DNA of 64,000 nt from Sphingomonas sp. AOB5 (lineage in GTDB: Bacteria; Pseudomonadota; Alphaproteobacteria; Sphingomonadales; Sphingomonadaceae). The position numbers and the translations under genes are program-made. Position 1 is the stretch's first letter; every line of letters starts with the position of its first letter. Under the pieces are notes generated by a model, which saw only the letters and a program-made list of their open reading frames with translations, was not told the origin of the DNA and searched no databases. Shown in pieces: positions 18,067-26,974 of this stretch. The DNA lies in contig NZ_JARNTV010000002.1 of assembly GCF_029433115.1 (NCBI RefSeq), positions 105,444 to 169,443 on the forward strand, written 5' to 3'.

Positions 18067-18332
18067 GTCTAAACCCCCTTAAACTCGCACTTCCCGATGC
18101 GTAGTTCGGCATTAAGTAACAAGAATGCTGCGGCGCGCCATAGTTTCTGTTCCCCGGGCCATAACCAATTGGCATTTTCTGTGACACTTCCCCTCCAAAG
18201 CGTGTTGCGTTTGCAACACTGGTGTCATGTTCCCCGCCATTGACTGCGCGCGCGTGCCAGCCGAGCGTGGGGATCCATCCGGCGGGGGACTGAAAATGGC
18301 GTTCGATCACTGTGCGTTGGGGATTTCGGCCC
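18067..18332. promoter_or_regulatory. Divergent control region with nested dyads (TonB receptor / AmpG operon)
   Basis: Contains GTGTTGC (18202-18208) - GTTT - GCAACAC (18213-18219), a perfect 7-bp dyad, nested within TGACAC (about 18182-18187) and GTGTCA (18222-18227). The geometry resembles a repressor operator between two divergent genes. It lies about 135 bp from the receptor start and 115 bp from the AmpG start. No regulator gene is adjacent. Confidence 0.5.
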
Positions 18333-19928
18333 ATGGCTGAGGCCCCCGTGACCGCCACCGCCGACGTGCCGCCGCCCGCGGTGAAGCCCGGAATCGGGCG
18401 GATGGCACTCTACGTGCTGCTGGGTTTCTCGGCCGGCCTGCCCTTCTACATGTTCTCGACCATCCTGTCGGCGCGGCTGACCGAGCATGGCGTCGCGCTG
18501 ACGATCATCGGCTTCTTCGCCTGGGTCCAGCTTCTGCCGACCTTCAAGTTCCTCTGGGCGCCGCTGCTGGAGAAGTACGACGTGCCCGGCTTCGCCCGCT
18601 TCTGGGGCAAGCGCCGCGGCTGGATCATGCTGTCACAGCTGGGCATCGTCACCTCGATGGCCGCGATGACGCTGACTGCGTCGGATGCGAATCTGGCGGT
18701 CACCGCGCTGTTCGCAGTGCTGCTCGCCTTCTGGACGACCACGCTGGAAGTCGCCGCCGACGCATGGCGCATCGAACTGGCACCGACGCAGGAGGAACAG
18801 GGACCGATCGCCGCGTCGAACCTGTGGGGTTACCGTACCGCGATGGTCGCGGCCGGCAGCGGCGCGCTGATCTTCGCCGATCCATCGGGCAGTTTCGCCG
18901 GTACCCTGCGCAGCCTCCACATCGAGCCCAGCTGGACCTCGTCCTACCTGCTGATCACGCTTGCCGCGGCAATTCCCCTCCCCATCCTCGCATCCCTCCC
19001 GCCCCAGCCCTCGCGCGGCGACAGCGGCTCGCGCTGGACCGCGCTGGCGAGCGGACTGGGAGCGAGCGCCGTGATCCTGCTGGCCATCGGGCTGGTGACC
19101 GCCGCGGCCGGCTGGCTGATCCTCAGCGCCGCTTCGGGCATCGGTATCGACGCCAAGACCAATGTGACGCCATGGGTGCTCGGCATCTCCGCCCTGCCCT
19201 TCATCGCCATGGCCATTGCCCTGCCCCGCATCCGCAAGGCCGGACCGGATTCGCCGCTCCGTACGTCGACCGCGATCGGCCCCTATGTCGATTTCTTCTG
19301 GCGATATGGCACGCTGGCGATCACGCTGATGGCGTTCGTGTCGATCTATCGCATGGGCGACGTGCTGGCGCTGAACCTGTCCAAGCCGATGATCCTGGGC
19401 CTCGGCTATACCAAGACCGAGATCGGGCGGGCGGACGGCATCATCGCACTGGCCTCGTCCATCATCGGCGTCGGTCTCGGCGGCTGGATGGTCACGCGCT
19501 GGCCTTCGGCATTCACCCTGACCGTCGGCGCGATCTTCGCTGCCATCGGCAATTTCGGCTTCGTCTGGCTGGCGCATATGCCCCGCGACGAGATGACGCT
19601 CTACATTGCCACCGCGCTCGACCAGTTCGGTAACGGCATGGCCGGGGCGGTGTTCGTCGTCTACCTGTCGATGCTCTGCAGCCCACGCTATCCGGGCGCG
19701 CAATATGCGTTCCTGTCGGGCTTCGCCTTCCTGCTATCCCGACTGCTGGCGGGTGCAGGCGGCGCGATCGTCGAGCGGCTGAACCAGGCGCCCTGGCTAA
19801 AGGGTTTGAACGCCACCGGTTTCGACGCCTTCTTCTTCGCCTCGGGCGTCATCAGCCTCGCGGCCCTGCTGTTCCTGCCGCTGATCGCGCGCGCAAAAGC
19901 GCGGCCCTATGAGACGGCTGCGGCATGA
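18333..19928 (+). CDS. ampG: AmpG-like muropeptide permease (MFS)
   Basis: Inner-membrane transporter of the major facilitator superfamily, AmpG branch, which imports GlcNAc-anhydroMurNAc peptides for cell-wall recycling. The N-terminal block LGFSAGLPFYMFSTILSARL, the TTLEVAADAWRIEL segment and the FGNGMAGAVFVVYLS block are typical of AmpG; about 12-14 hydrophobic segments are seen in 531 residues. I use the ATG at 18333; an in-frame GTG at 18312 would add seven residues. The stop overlaps the next gene's start by 4 bp, coupling it to a beta-lactamase-fold hydrolase. Confidence 0.88.
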   Translation: MAEAPVTATADVPPPAVKPGIGRMALYVLLGFSAGLPFYMFSTILSARLTEHGVALTIIGFFAWVQLLPTFKFLWAPLLEKYDVPGFARFWGKRRGWIMLSQLGIVTSMAAMTLTASDANLAVTALFAVLLAFWTTTLEVAADAWRIELAPTQEEQGPIAASNLWGYRTAMVAAGSGALIFADPSGSFAGTLRSLHIEPSWTSSYLLITLAAAIPLPILASLPPQPSRGDSGSRWTALASGLGASAVILLAIGLVTAAAGWLILSAASGIGIDAKTNVTPWVLGISALPFIAMAIALPRIRKAGPDSPLRTSTAIGPYVDFFWRYGTLAITLMAFVSIYRMGDVLALNLSKPMILGLGYTKTEIGRADGIIALASSIIGVGLGGWMVTRWPSAFTLTVGAIFAAIGNFGFVWLAHMPRDEMTLYIATALDQFGNGMAGAVFVVYLSMLCSPRYPGAQYAFLSGFAFLLSRLLAGAGGAIVERLNQAPWLKGLNATGFDAFFFASGVISLAALLFLPLIARAKARPYETAAA

Positions 19929-20926
19929 TCGACGACGCCTTTGCACCCGCCGCGCAAGCCATTGCCGATAAACGCATTCCCGGCGCGACGCTCGGCGTGG
20001 TGGCGGCGGACGGCCGCCGCTGGACGAAGACCGAAGGCATGGCCGCGCTGGTCCCCGAACCCGAGATCCTGACTCCGGTTCACTGGTTCGATCTCGCTTC
20101 GGTGTCGAAGGTGATCGCGACCACCACGATGATCCTCCAGCTCGCCGATTGGGGAAAGCTGGACCTCGACGCACCGCTCACCACCGCCATTCCCGACCTG
20201 CGCCAATATGACGTGGCGAACGCGGCAGAACGGAAGCTCACCTTCCGCGATTGCCTGTCGCATCGCAGCTTCTTCCCCGCGGTCGAGCCGATCTACACCT
20301 ATGGCGACGATCCCGCCCGTCTGCGCGCCTTCGTGCTCCAGCGCGAGTGGCGGCATGTGGCCGAGCCGGTCTATTCGGACATCAACTTCATTCTGCTGGG
20401 CATCGCCATCGAGCGGATCACCGGCGCACCGCTGGGCGACTGGGGGTTGAACCCCGGCCTGACCTTCGGCCCGCCACCCGGCCCCGCCGTCGCGACCGAA
20501 TTCTGCCATTGGCGCGGTCGCGTGTTGAAGGGCGAGGTGCATGACGAGAATTGCTCGGCGATGGGCGGACAGACCGGTCATGCAGGTCTGTTCGGCACCG
20601 TCGATGGCGTGCTCGATTTTGCGCAGGGCCTGCTCGACGGCACCGGCGCGTCCCCGGCGATGCTCGAAGCGATGCGCACGCCTTACTACGAACACCGCAC
20701 CTGCGGCTGGGAGCGCAAGTTCGAGGGTTGGTCGGGCGGTCAGGCCTGTTCGGGCGAAACCATCGGGCATACCGGCTTCACCGGCACCGGCCTGTGGGTG
20801 GATTTCGAGCGCGGCCTCGCCTGGACGCTGCTGACCAACCGGGTGCACCCGACGCGGCATTTCGACAGCGGGATCTTCGTGCTGCGGCCCGAGACGGGCG
20901 ATGCGGTGGTTAGGGCGTTTGGTTAG
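19925..20926 (+). CDS. Cytoplasmic serine hydrolase of beta-lactamase fold, coupled to AmpG
   Basis: A 333-residue protein with SVSK at residues 59-62, YSDINF as the second motif and a late HTGFTGTGL segment, matching the serine beta-lactamase/DD-peptidase superfamily. No signal peptide is visible, so it is probably cytoplasmic, unlike classical beta-lactamases. The start codon overlaps ampG (ATGA, 19925-19928). A cytoplasmic partner of a muropeptide importer could act on peptides or amides of imported muropeptides; this is inference from position, not from any substrate motif. It converges with the next gene with a 4-bp overlap. Confidence 0.85.
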   Translation: MIDDAFAPAAQAIADKRIPGATLGVVAADGRRWTKTEGMAALVPEPEILTPVHWFDLASVSKVIATTTMILQLADWGKLDLDAPLTTAIPDLRQYDVANAAERKLTFRDCLSHRSFFPAVEPIYTYGDDPARLRAFVLQREWRHVAEPVYSDINFILLGIAIERITGAPLGDWGLNPGLTFGPPPGPAVATEFCHWRGRVLKGEVHDENCSAMGGQTGHAGLFGTVDGVLDFAQGLLDGTGASPAMLEAMRTPYYEHRTCGWERKFEGWSGGQACSGETIGHTGFTGTGLWVDFERGLAWTLLTNRVHPTRHFDSGIFVLRPETGDAVVRAFG

Positions 20927-21363
20927 AGGCAAGCGCCCCAGCTCGGTGTTCCAGGCTTTGCGACATGCTCGTCGACGCTGCTCCTGTGCTTTGCTGCGCC
21001 ATTTTTGCGCATAAGCTCGTAGAGCGACAGCGTGTCGCCCTGACACATTTCCGCGGTCGGCATATCCTTGTGCGCCATCTGCTTCTGGAATGCAGTCGCG
21101 CCCTCAACGGTCATGTCCGAGTTCGCCAGCACAAAGCTCCGCAACTTCACGTTGCCTTCGCTCAAGGCCAGCTGGAACTCCTTATCCTGTCCGGCTGTGC
21201 AACGCCTTCCTACTTCCTCCATCGCCGTCGATATGGCCCAGAGGCATAGCACCCCCTCACCGGGAGGCTTCTGGCGAGATGATCCATCCTGCATGGCCGG
21301 CAATGGCGCGGCGCCCAATGAGGTCAGGGCAAGAAGCGATAGCATTGCGCGGATGATGCTCAT
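20923..21363 (-). CDS. Secreted hypothetical protein, 146 aa
   Basis: A small exported protein: signal peptide at residues 1-20 (ending LGAAPLPA), mature part with four cysteines (about residues 40, 55, 107 and 145) that could form two disulfides in the periplasm. No recognised domain. It is convergent with the AmpG-linked hydrolase and upstream of nothing obvious on its own strand; dacB lies behind it with the same orientation but a 38-bp gap. I cannot assign a function. Confidence 0.65.
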   Translation of the reverse strand: MSIIRAMLSLLALTSLGAAPLPAMQDGSSRQKPPGEGVLCLWAISTAMEEVGRRCTAGQDKEFQLALSEGNVKLRSFVLANSDMTVEGATAFQKQMAHKDMPTAEMCQGDTLSLYELMRKNGAAKHRSSVDEHVAKPGTPSWGACL

Positions 21364-21401
21364 GCACTGAAGCTATCCAAGCGGCTGCGCAGGCACCAGC
21401 C

Positions 21402-22835
21402 TCAATTCGCCTCGGCGATCAGCACCAGCACCGCGTCCATCCACTTCGTCGCGCTCACGCCTTCGGGCACGTCATTGGCATAGGCCGAGAAGATCAGCCG
21501 CTTGCCGCTCTTCGCCGTCATATAGCCCGACAGGCCATTGGTTGCATTCAGCGTGCCGGTCTTGGCGAAGATGCGCCCTTCCAGAACGGTGCCGCGGAAG
21601 CGGCGGTTCAGCGTCCCGTCCACGCCGCCGATCGGCAACGTGGCGCGATAGGCCTCGCCCCAGGGTTGGGCCGCAATCCAGCGCAGGAAAGTCGTCATCC
21701 CGCGCGGTGCCACCCGGTTATAGGTCGACATGCCCGAACCGTCGGAAAAGTCGTATGCGGTGCGCGGCACACCCGCGAGCGTCAGCATCGCGCGCACCGC
21801 CGCCAGCCCGTCCTGCGTCGATCCGGTCCCGCGGACCAGCCCGACACGGCGCAGCAGCAGCTCGGCATGCAAATTCTGGCTGACCTTGTTGATATGGGTC
21901 AGGTCCTCGCCCAGCGGCGGCGGGGTGAGTTGCGCCAACCCGGTCACACGCTGCGCGCGGACAGGCGGATTGCCGCGATTGGCGGGATCGTCGGCCGGCG
22001 CTGTGGCACGGCGGCGAACGGTCACCTTGCCCTTTACCCGCACGCCCCGCGCCTCGAGCAGTGTCCGGAAACGCCACGCGGCATAATGCGCCGGATCGTC
22101 GATGCCGACACGAACCACCTCGGGCGCAGCCCCGGCTTTGATCGTGCCGGTCAGACGCAAGGTCATGCCGTTGGGATCGCGGTCGTACCCGATATCGGTC
22201 TTACCCTCGGTGACCGTCATGATCCGGTTGTCGATGGTGAAATAGGGATAACCCTCCACCTTCGGCTCGGCACCGTCCGCGCCCGGCGTGATCGTCAGCG
22301 CCAGCTCGTTATCGTCCAGCGTCAGCGCGGAAATGCCGGTGCCGGAACGCGACGGGATGTTGTTCCAGCTCATCCCCTGGCTCCAGCGCTGGTCGGGAAA
22401 CAGCGTATCGTCGCCGATCACGTCGCGGATCCGCTTCGTCCGCGCCGCCACCGCATCGGCCAGCACCGCCAGGCAATCCACCTTGCAATCCGCCGCGCTG
22501 GACAGCCGCGCATCGCCCGCACCCTCGAGGATCACGTCCTTGCCGTCGAGCCGGACCACCGTTCCGCCCGTCACGTCAGGCTGGTCCAGCCCGGTCATGG
22601 TGTGGAAGGCGACGGCCGTCGTAAACATCTTGGTGTTCGATGCCGGGATGAAACGCCCATCGGGATTGATCGCAACGATCTCCCGCCCGGCTTCGTCGGT
22701 AACGACCAGGCCATAGCGAACGCCGGGACCAGCCTCGGCCAGCACCGTCTCGACACGCTGCTGCAGCGGCGGCGCGACCTGAGCGGAAACCGGCATGGCG
22801 ACGAGAAGGGCGAGCGCGAGCATCGAACGTTTCAT
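21402..22835 (-). CDS. dacB: D-alanyl-D-alanine carboxypeptidase/endopeptidase, PBP4 family
   Basis: Periplasmic class C low-molecular-weight PBP that trims pentapeptides and cuts peptide cross-links. Signal peptide residues 1-18; SNTK at 66-69; SDGSGMS as the second motif; KTGTLN as the third near the C-terminus. The insertion between the first two motifs is the large PBP4 domain II/III, giving 477 residues as expected. It sits near the AmpG operon and complements dacA at 6.8 kb. Confidence 0.95.
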   Translation of the reverse strand: MKRSMLALALLVAMPVSAQVAPPLQQRVETVLAEAGPGVRYGLVVTDEAGREIVAINPDGRFIPASNTKMFTTAVAFHTMTGLDQPDVTGGTVVRLDGKDVILEGAGDARLSSAADCKVDCLAVLADAVAARTKRIRDVIGDDTLFPDQRWSQGMSWNNIPSRSGTGISALTLDDNELALTITPGADGAEPKVEGYPYFTIDNRIMTVTEGKTDIGYDRDPNGMTLRLTGTIKAGAAPEVVRVGIDDPAHYAAWRFRTLLEARGVRVKGKVTVRRRATAPADDPANRGNPPVRAQRVTGLAQLTPPPLGEDLTHINKVSQNLHAELLLRRVGLVRGTGSTQDGLAAVRAMLTLAGVPRTAYDFSDGSGMSTYNRVAPRGMTTFLRWIAAQPWGEAYRATLPIGGVDGTLNRRFRGTVLEGRIFAKTGTLNATNGLSGYMTAKSGKRLIFSAYANDVPEGVSATKWMDAVLVLIAEAN

Positions 22836-22910
22836 GGTCCGAAATCTAGACCGAAAACGCCCCCGCGCAATTCTTTCGCCGCTTTGGGGGCATAACCGCC
22901 AAGCATGGCG

Positions 22911-23294
22911 TCAAGGCGTCTGATAGCCCAGTGCGCGAAGCTCGACCTGCTGACCACGCGGATCGGCCTTGAAGAACAGCCCGCCCGAGGTCGTACCACG
23001 CCCGGGCACATAATCGAGCGTCGCGCTGCTCGTCTCCCCGGAAGCCAGCTTGCCCTCGATCTCCACCGCGGCCGCTGTACCACGAGACGCATTGCTCGCT
23101 TCGAATGCGACCACGAAGCCCGACGAGACCTGCGTCACCTGCCCCGCCGTCACCGTGATTGCGGGCGGCTCGTCTGCCGCGCCGGTTATCGCTTCCCGGC
23201 CAATCGCACCGAGCACGATCATCAACAGGATCAGCCCGATTCCCGCCGCGATCCATTCCAGCAGCGGCGCCGGCACGGATTGTCGTTTCGCCAT
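22911..23294 (-). CDS. TIGR02588-family membrane-anchored protein
   Basis: A 127-residue protein with one N-terminal hydrophobic segment (about 12-30) and a beta-rich extracytoplasmic part containing ITVTAGQVTQVSSGFVVAFEASN, matching the small TIGR02588 family. The ATG at 23294 overlaps the stop of the upstream TIGR02587 gene by one base. The longer open frame up to 23579 would lie inside that gene. The two families are usually found side by side, and neither has a known function; a two-part membrane complex is a reasonable inference. Confidence 0.8.
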   Translation of the reverse strand: MAKRQSVPAPLLEWIAAGIGLILLMIVLGAIGREAITGAADEPPAITVTAGQVTQVSSGFVVAFEASNASRGTAAAVEIEGKLASGETSSATLDYVPGRGTTSGGLFFKADPRGQQVELRALGYQTP

Positions 23295-24130
23295 CAGACC
23301 ACCAGCCGCGCAACGGCCGCGCCCATCGCGGCAGGGAAGCCGAGCACCACCAGCGTGCCGGCAACAGTACCGATCTCCGCACTGTCTACCCGGCCGAAAG
23401 TCCACAGCACGTAGAAGCTGACCAGCAGCGCAATGGCATAGCCGGGAATGGTGAAGGTCAGGAACTGGCGGGCAAAGCCATATCCCTCCGGAGCTTCCTC
23501 CTGCCCGGCAAAACCCACCGCGAAGACGAGGACATGGAGCAGGAACAGCGATGCCAGCACCATCGCCACACTGTGCCATGGCGTCATCTTGAAGCCGATC
23601 AGGATGATCTCCTCCGTCGGCGCGACGTTGAAGGCGAGGAACAATGCGCCGCCCATCATCAGGAACAGCTGGCCGCCATAGCCGGAAGCGCGGGCGGCGT
23701 GGTCCTCATCCTCTTCGACGTCGCCGCCCGTCAGTTGCTTGCGCGCGATCATCGCGCCGAAGCTGGCTGGAACGGCTTGCACCGCGACCATGCCGATAGT
23801 TTCACCGACGGGAATGGCGGACGTCAGCAGCCCGAACAGCGCGAGCACCGCAGCCGAAGCGATGATGCCAACACCATATGCCGCCAGCGCGTCCAGAATA
23901 TCCTCGGTCAGCGTGAGGGTATGCTCGAACCCGCCGAAGCGCGACAGGAACACCAGCATGACGAAGTTCAGCGACAGGAACAGCAACAGCCGAGCCGGAT
24001 GGGCATAGAGGCCGAGCGACCACATCTCCATCGTCATCAGCAGCGGCAGCCCGAACAGGATCGCGCCGCCGAACGCGCGCGCCAGCCCGCGGGCATAATC
24101 GGTGTTGGTAGTGCCGGCCGCGCTGGTCAT
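23294..24130 (-). CDS. TIGR02587-family integral membrane protein
   Basis: A 278-residue polytopic protein with about seven hydrophobic segments and the family patterns GGAILFGLPLLMTMEMWSLG near the N-terminus and LFLAFNVAPTEEIILI mid-protein. It is coupled to the downstream TIGR02588 gene by a one-base overlap. A conserved acidic stretch (GGDVEEDEDH) forms a loop in the middle. No transport or enzymatic signature is seen; function unknown. It starts 40 bp after the symporter gene stop, so readthrough from the D-glutamate operon is possible. Confidence 0.85.
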   Translation of the reverse strand: MTSAAGTTNTDYARGLARAFGGAILFGLPLLMTMEMWSLGLYAHPARLLLFLSLNFVMLVFLSRFGGFEHTLTLTEDILDALAAYGVGIIASAAVLALFGLLTSAIPVGETIGMVAVQAVPASFGAMIARKQLTGGDVEEDEDHAARASGYGGQLFLMMGGALFLAFNVAPTEEIILIGFKMTPWHSVAMVLASLFLLHVLVFAVGFAGQEEAPEGYGFARQFLTFTIPGYAIALLVSFYVLWTFGRVDSAEIGTVAGTLVVLGFPAAMGAAVARLVV

Positions 24131-24170
24131 TGCGCGAGTGAAACTGCCCGCAGGGCGGGCGGTTCCGCGG

Positions 24171-25412
24171 TCAGGTATCGACCTTCGACCGGTAGACTTC
24201 CTCGTCCAGATCGCCTTCCCAGCGCGCGACGGTGGTCGCCACGGTCAGGTTCGCGCTGGCGCTGGGCACGGTGCGGGTCATGTCGAGCAGCCGGTCGAAC
24301 GGCAGGACGAAGCCGACGATCAGCGCGATCTGCGGGTCTGTCACGCCGACGGTAGACAGCACCGAAGCCAGCATGAACAGCGAAGCCGACGGCACCGGTG
24401 CCGTGCCGAAGGCGGCAATGGCACCCGTCAGCAGCACCAGCGCATAGACGGTGGGCGTCATCGGCACGCCGAACGCCTGCAGCGCGAACATGCTCAGCAG
24501 GCCGACATACATCGCCGTCCCGTCCTTGCCGATGCTGGCGCCGAGCGGGAGAACGGTGGAGAAGACCGAACGGCCGATGCCCAGATTCTGCTCCGCCACC
24601 CGCATCGCCACCGGCAGCGTCGCGCCGCTCGACGCAGTGGAGAAGGCCACCGCCAGCGCATCGACGATGCCGCGGAAGAATGGGATCAGCGGCAGCCGCG
24701 CGACCAGCTTCAGGATCAGGCTGTGCACCACCACCATCTGGATCAGCGAACCGAGCACCACCGCGAGCGCCAGCCAGCCGATATTGACGAACACCCCCAC
24801 GCCGTTCGCCGCAACCGCATTGGCCACCAGTGCGAAGACGCCGAACGGAGTCGCCTCCATCACGATGCCGACGACCTTCAGCAGCACCGCCGACAGCGAC
24901 TGGAGCAGGTTCGCGAACGGCTTGCCCGCCTCCCCCGCGACCACCGTGCCGCACCCGACCAGGATCGCGACGAAGATCAGCGCGAGCATGTCGCCCTTCA
25001 CCAGCGCTTCGAAGATGTTGAGCGGGATGATGCCGATCAGCTGCTGATAGGGCGTGACCTTCTGGCCCAGCTCATGCGCGACTGCGGTGCCGAGCGGCGC
25101 GCCGACGCCGGGCTGGATCAGCGTCGCAACGAGGATACCGACCGAGACTGCCACGAAGGTGGTGAAAGCGAACAGCCCGATAGTCCGCCCGCCAAGGCTG
25201 CCGAGCCGCTTGGGATCCGCCAGCGTCGTGATGCCCGCCGCGATCGTGACCAGCACGATCGGCGCGACCAGCATGCGGATCGCACGGACGAACAGCTCGC
25301 CCATGAACGCGACATAGGGCGTGCCCGCCGGCCATGCGAAGGCGAAGACCAGGCCGAGCACCAGCGCGCCGAGCACGCGCTTCCACAGCGGAATGCCGAA
25401 CCACCAGCTCAT
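24171..25412 (-). CDS. Dicarboxylate/amino acid:cation symporter (DAACS, GltP-like)
   Basis: A 413-residue inner-membrane carrier of the glutamate/aspartate sodium- or proton-symporter family. The serine-rich hairpin STASSGATLPVAM and the second hairpin GTAPVPSASLFMLA are the substrate-binding re-entrant loops of this family. It is the last gene of the LysR-dgcN-dgcA-deacylase operon, its start overlapping the deacylase stop by 4 bp. In that setting glutamate (perhaps D-glutamate) uptake is the natural reading, but specificity is inferred. Confidence 0.92.
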   Translation of the reverse strand: MSWWFGIPLWKRVLGALVLGLVFAFAWPAGTPYVAFMGELFVRAIRMLVAPIVLVTIAAGITTLADPKRLGSLGGRTIGLFAFTTFVAVSVGILVATLIQPGVGAPLGTAVAHELGQKVTPYQQLIGIIPLNIFEALVKGDMLALIFVAILVGCGTVVAGEAGKPFANLLQSLSAVLLKVVGIVMEATPFGVFALVANAVAANGVGVFVNIGWLALAVVLGSLIQMVVVHSLILKLVARLPLIPFFRGIVDALAVAFSTASSGATLPVAMRVAEQNLGIGRSVFSTVLPLGASIGKDGTAMYVGLLSMFALQAFGVPMTPTVYALVLLTGAIAAFGTAPVPSASLFMLASVLSTVGVTDPQIALIVGFVLPFDRLLDMTRTVPSASANLTVATTVARWEGDLDEEVYRSKVDT

Positions 25413-26974
25413 TTGCAGGTGCCCGTCGATTTGTGCGGCAGCGCGCGGCCTGCCGCCTTGCCGGTCATCGCGCCATTATCGACCGCCAGCATGCCGTTCA
25501 CCACAACGGTGCGCACGCCCGACGCCAGCAGCCGCGGCTGCTCATAGGTCGCCTGCGAGGCATAGGTCTTGGGATCGAACACCACGATATCGGCGAAATT
25601 GCCCTCGCGGATGCGTCCGCGCTTGGTCAGGCCGAACGTGTCCGCGGTCAGCGTCGAGCTGCGATAGATGAAATCCTGCAGGCTGATGACATTCTCGGCC
25701 ACGACATATTTGGCGTATTTCCGCGCAAAGCTGCCGAAAACGCGCGGATGACCGCCCGAAGCGTCCGATCCGGTCATCACCCAGGGCATCTTCATGAAGG
25801 CGGCGATATCGTCTTCGCTCTGGTTGAACGAGACGACGCCCGGATCGGCGATGCGGATCACCGAGATCGCAGCGGTCACCGGATCCTCGTTCCGCTCCTT
25901 CGCCACATCGGCAAGGGTGCGGTTGAGATATTTGCCCTCGACGATCAGCAGCTTCTCCGCCCCGCCGCGCTTGCGCAGATTTTCGGTGATGCCGTCGCGG
26001 AGCTTCTCGCGCTGGCTGGCATCGTCGAAGCGCTTGAGCAGCGCAGCGCGCCCGCCATCCTGCGCCCAGAGCGGCATCAGCGACGCGACCAGGCTCGTGC
26101 CGCTGGCCGACCAAGGATATTGATCCGCGGTGATCTTCAGGCCCGCGGCCTGTCCTGCCTCGATCATCGCGATGATCTTCGGCGCCTGACCCTGCACATC
26201 GACGCCCAGCGCCTTGATATGCGCGATATGCACCGGAATCTGCGCTTCGCGCGCGATGGTCAGCACTTCCTCGATCGCGCCGGCAAGCCCGATCGTGTAG
26301 CTCGATTCGTCGCGGATATGGCTGTCATAGATGCCGCCATGCGCCGCCGCGACCTTGGCCAGTTCGACCACTTCGCCGGTTTTCGAAAAGCTCTGCGGCG
26401 CATAGAACAGCCCGGTCGAAAGCCCGAGCGATCCCTGGCACATCGCCGTGCCGACCAGCCCCTTCATCTTGTCCAGTTCGACCGGTGTCGGCGCGCGGTC
26501 GCCCGCGCCCATCACGCGTCCACGGATCGCGCCGAAACCGACATAGGCGGCATAGTTGATGCCGACCGGCTTTGCCTTCGCGCTGCCCAGCACCTTGCCG
26601 ACCTCGGGCGATCCGCCGCCGTCATTGCCGATGAACGCAGTGGTCACACCCTGCATCAGGAAAGCCGGGATCAGCCGCCGCTTCGGATCCTTGGAAGCGA
26701 GATCGTCGCCCATATGGGTGTGCGGATCGATGAAGCCGGGCGCGACGATCATGCCCTTGGCATCGATGATCCGCTTGGCGATCAGGTCGTCGCCGGGCCC
26801 GACATAATGGACCTTGTCGCCGACGATGCCGACATTGCCGACGAACGGCGCCTTGTCGCCGGTATAGACCGTCCCGCCAAGGATCACGATGTCATAGATC
26901 TGGTGCGGCTTCGGCGCGGCACCGAGCGACAGCGCCGCGATCCCGACCAGGAGTGAGATGCGGCGCGAAATCAT
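25409..26974 (-). CDS. Exported N-acyl-D-amino-acid deacylase (amidohydrolase superfamily)
   Basis: A 521-residue D-aminoacylase-type amidohydrolase. The metal-binding HTHMGDD motif is at about residues 89-95, followed by DSHIRDESS and VHIAHIKALG, and late GSDASGGHPRVFG containing the catalytic Asp region. A signal peptide (ISRRISLLVGIAALSLGAA) suggests a periplasmic location. It overlaps dgcA (ATGA at 26971-26974) and the symporter. It may release D-amino acids from N-acyl forms before uptake by the symporter. Related enzymes prefer D-Glu, D-Asp or hydrophobic substrates; the preference cannot be read here. Confidence 0.88.
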   Translation of the reverse strand: MISRRISLLVGIAALSLGAAPKPHQIYDIVILGGTVYTGDKAPFVGNVGIVGDKVHYVGPGDDLIAKRIIDAKGMIVAPGFIDPHTHMGDDLASKDPKRRLIPAFLMQGVTTAFIGNDGGGSPEVGKVLGSAKAKPVGINYAAYVGFGAIRGRVMGAGDRAPTPVELDKMKGLVGTAMCQGSLGLSTGLFYAPQSFSKTGEVVELAKVAAAHGGIYDSHIRDESSYTIGLAGAIEEVLTIAREAQIPVHIAHIKALGVDVQGQAPKIIAMIEAGQAAGLKITADQYPWSASGTSLVASLMPLWAQDGGRAALLKRFDDASQREKLRDGITENLRKRGGAEKLLIVEGKYLNRTLADVAKERNEDPVTAAISVIRIADPGVVSFNQSEDDIAAFMKMPWVMTGSDASGGHPRVFGSFARKYAKYVVAENVISLQDFIYRSSTLTADTFGLTKRGRIREGNFADIVVFDPKTYASQATYEQPRLLASGVRTVVVNGMLAVDNGAMTGKAAGRALPHKSTGTCK

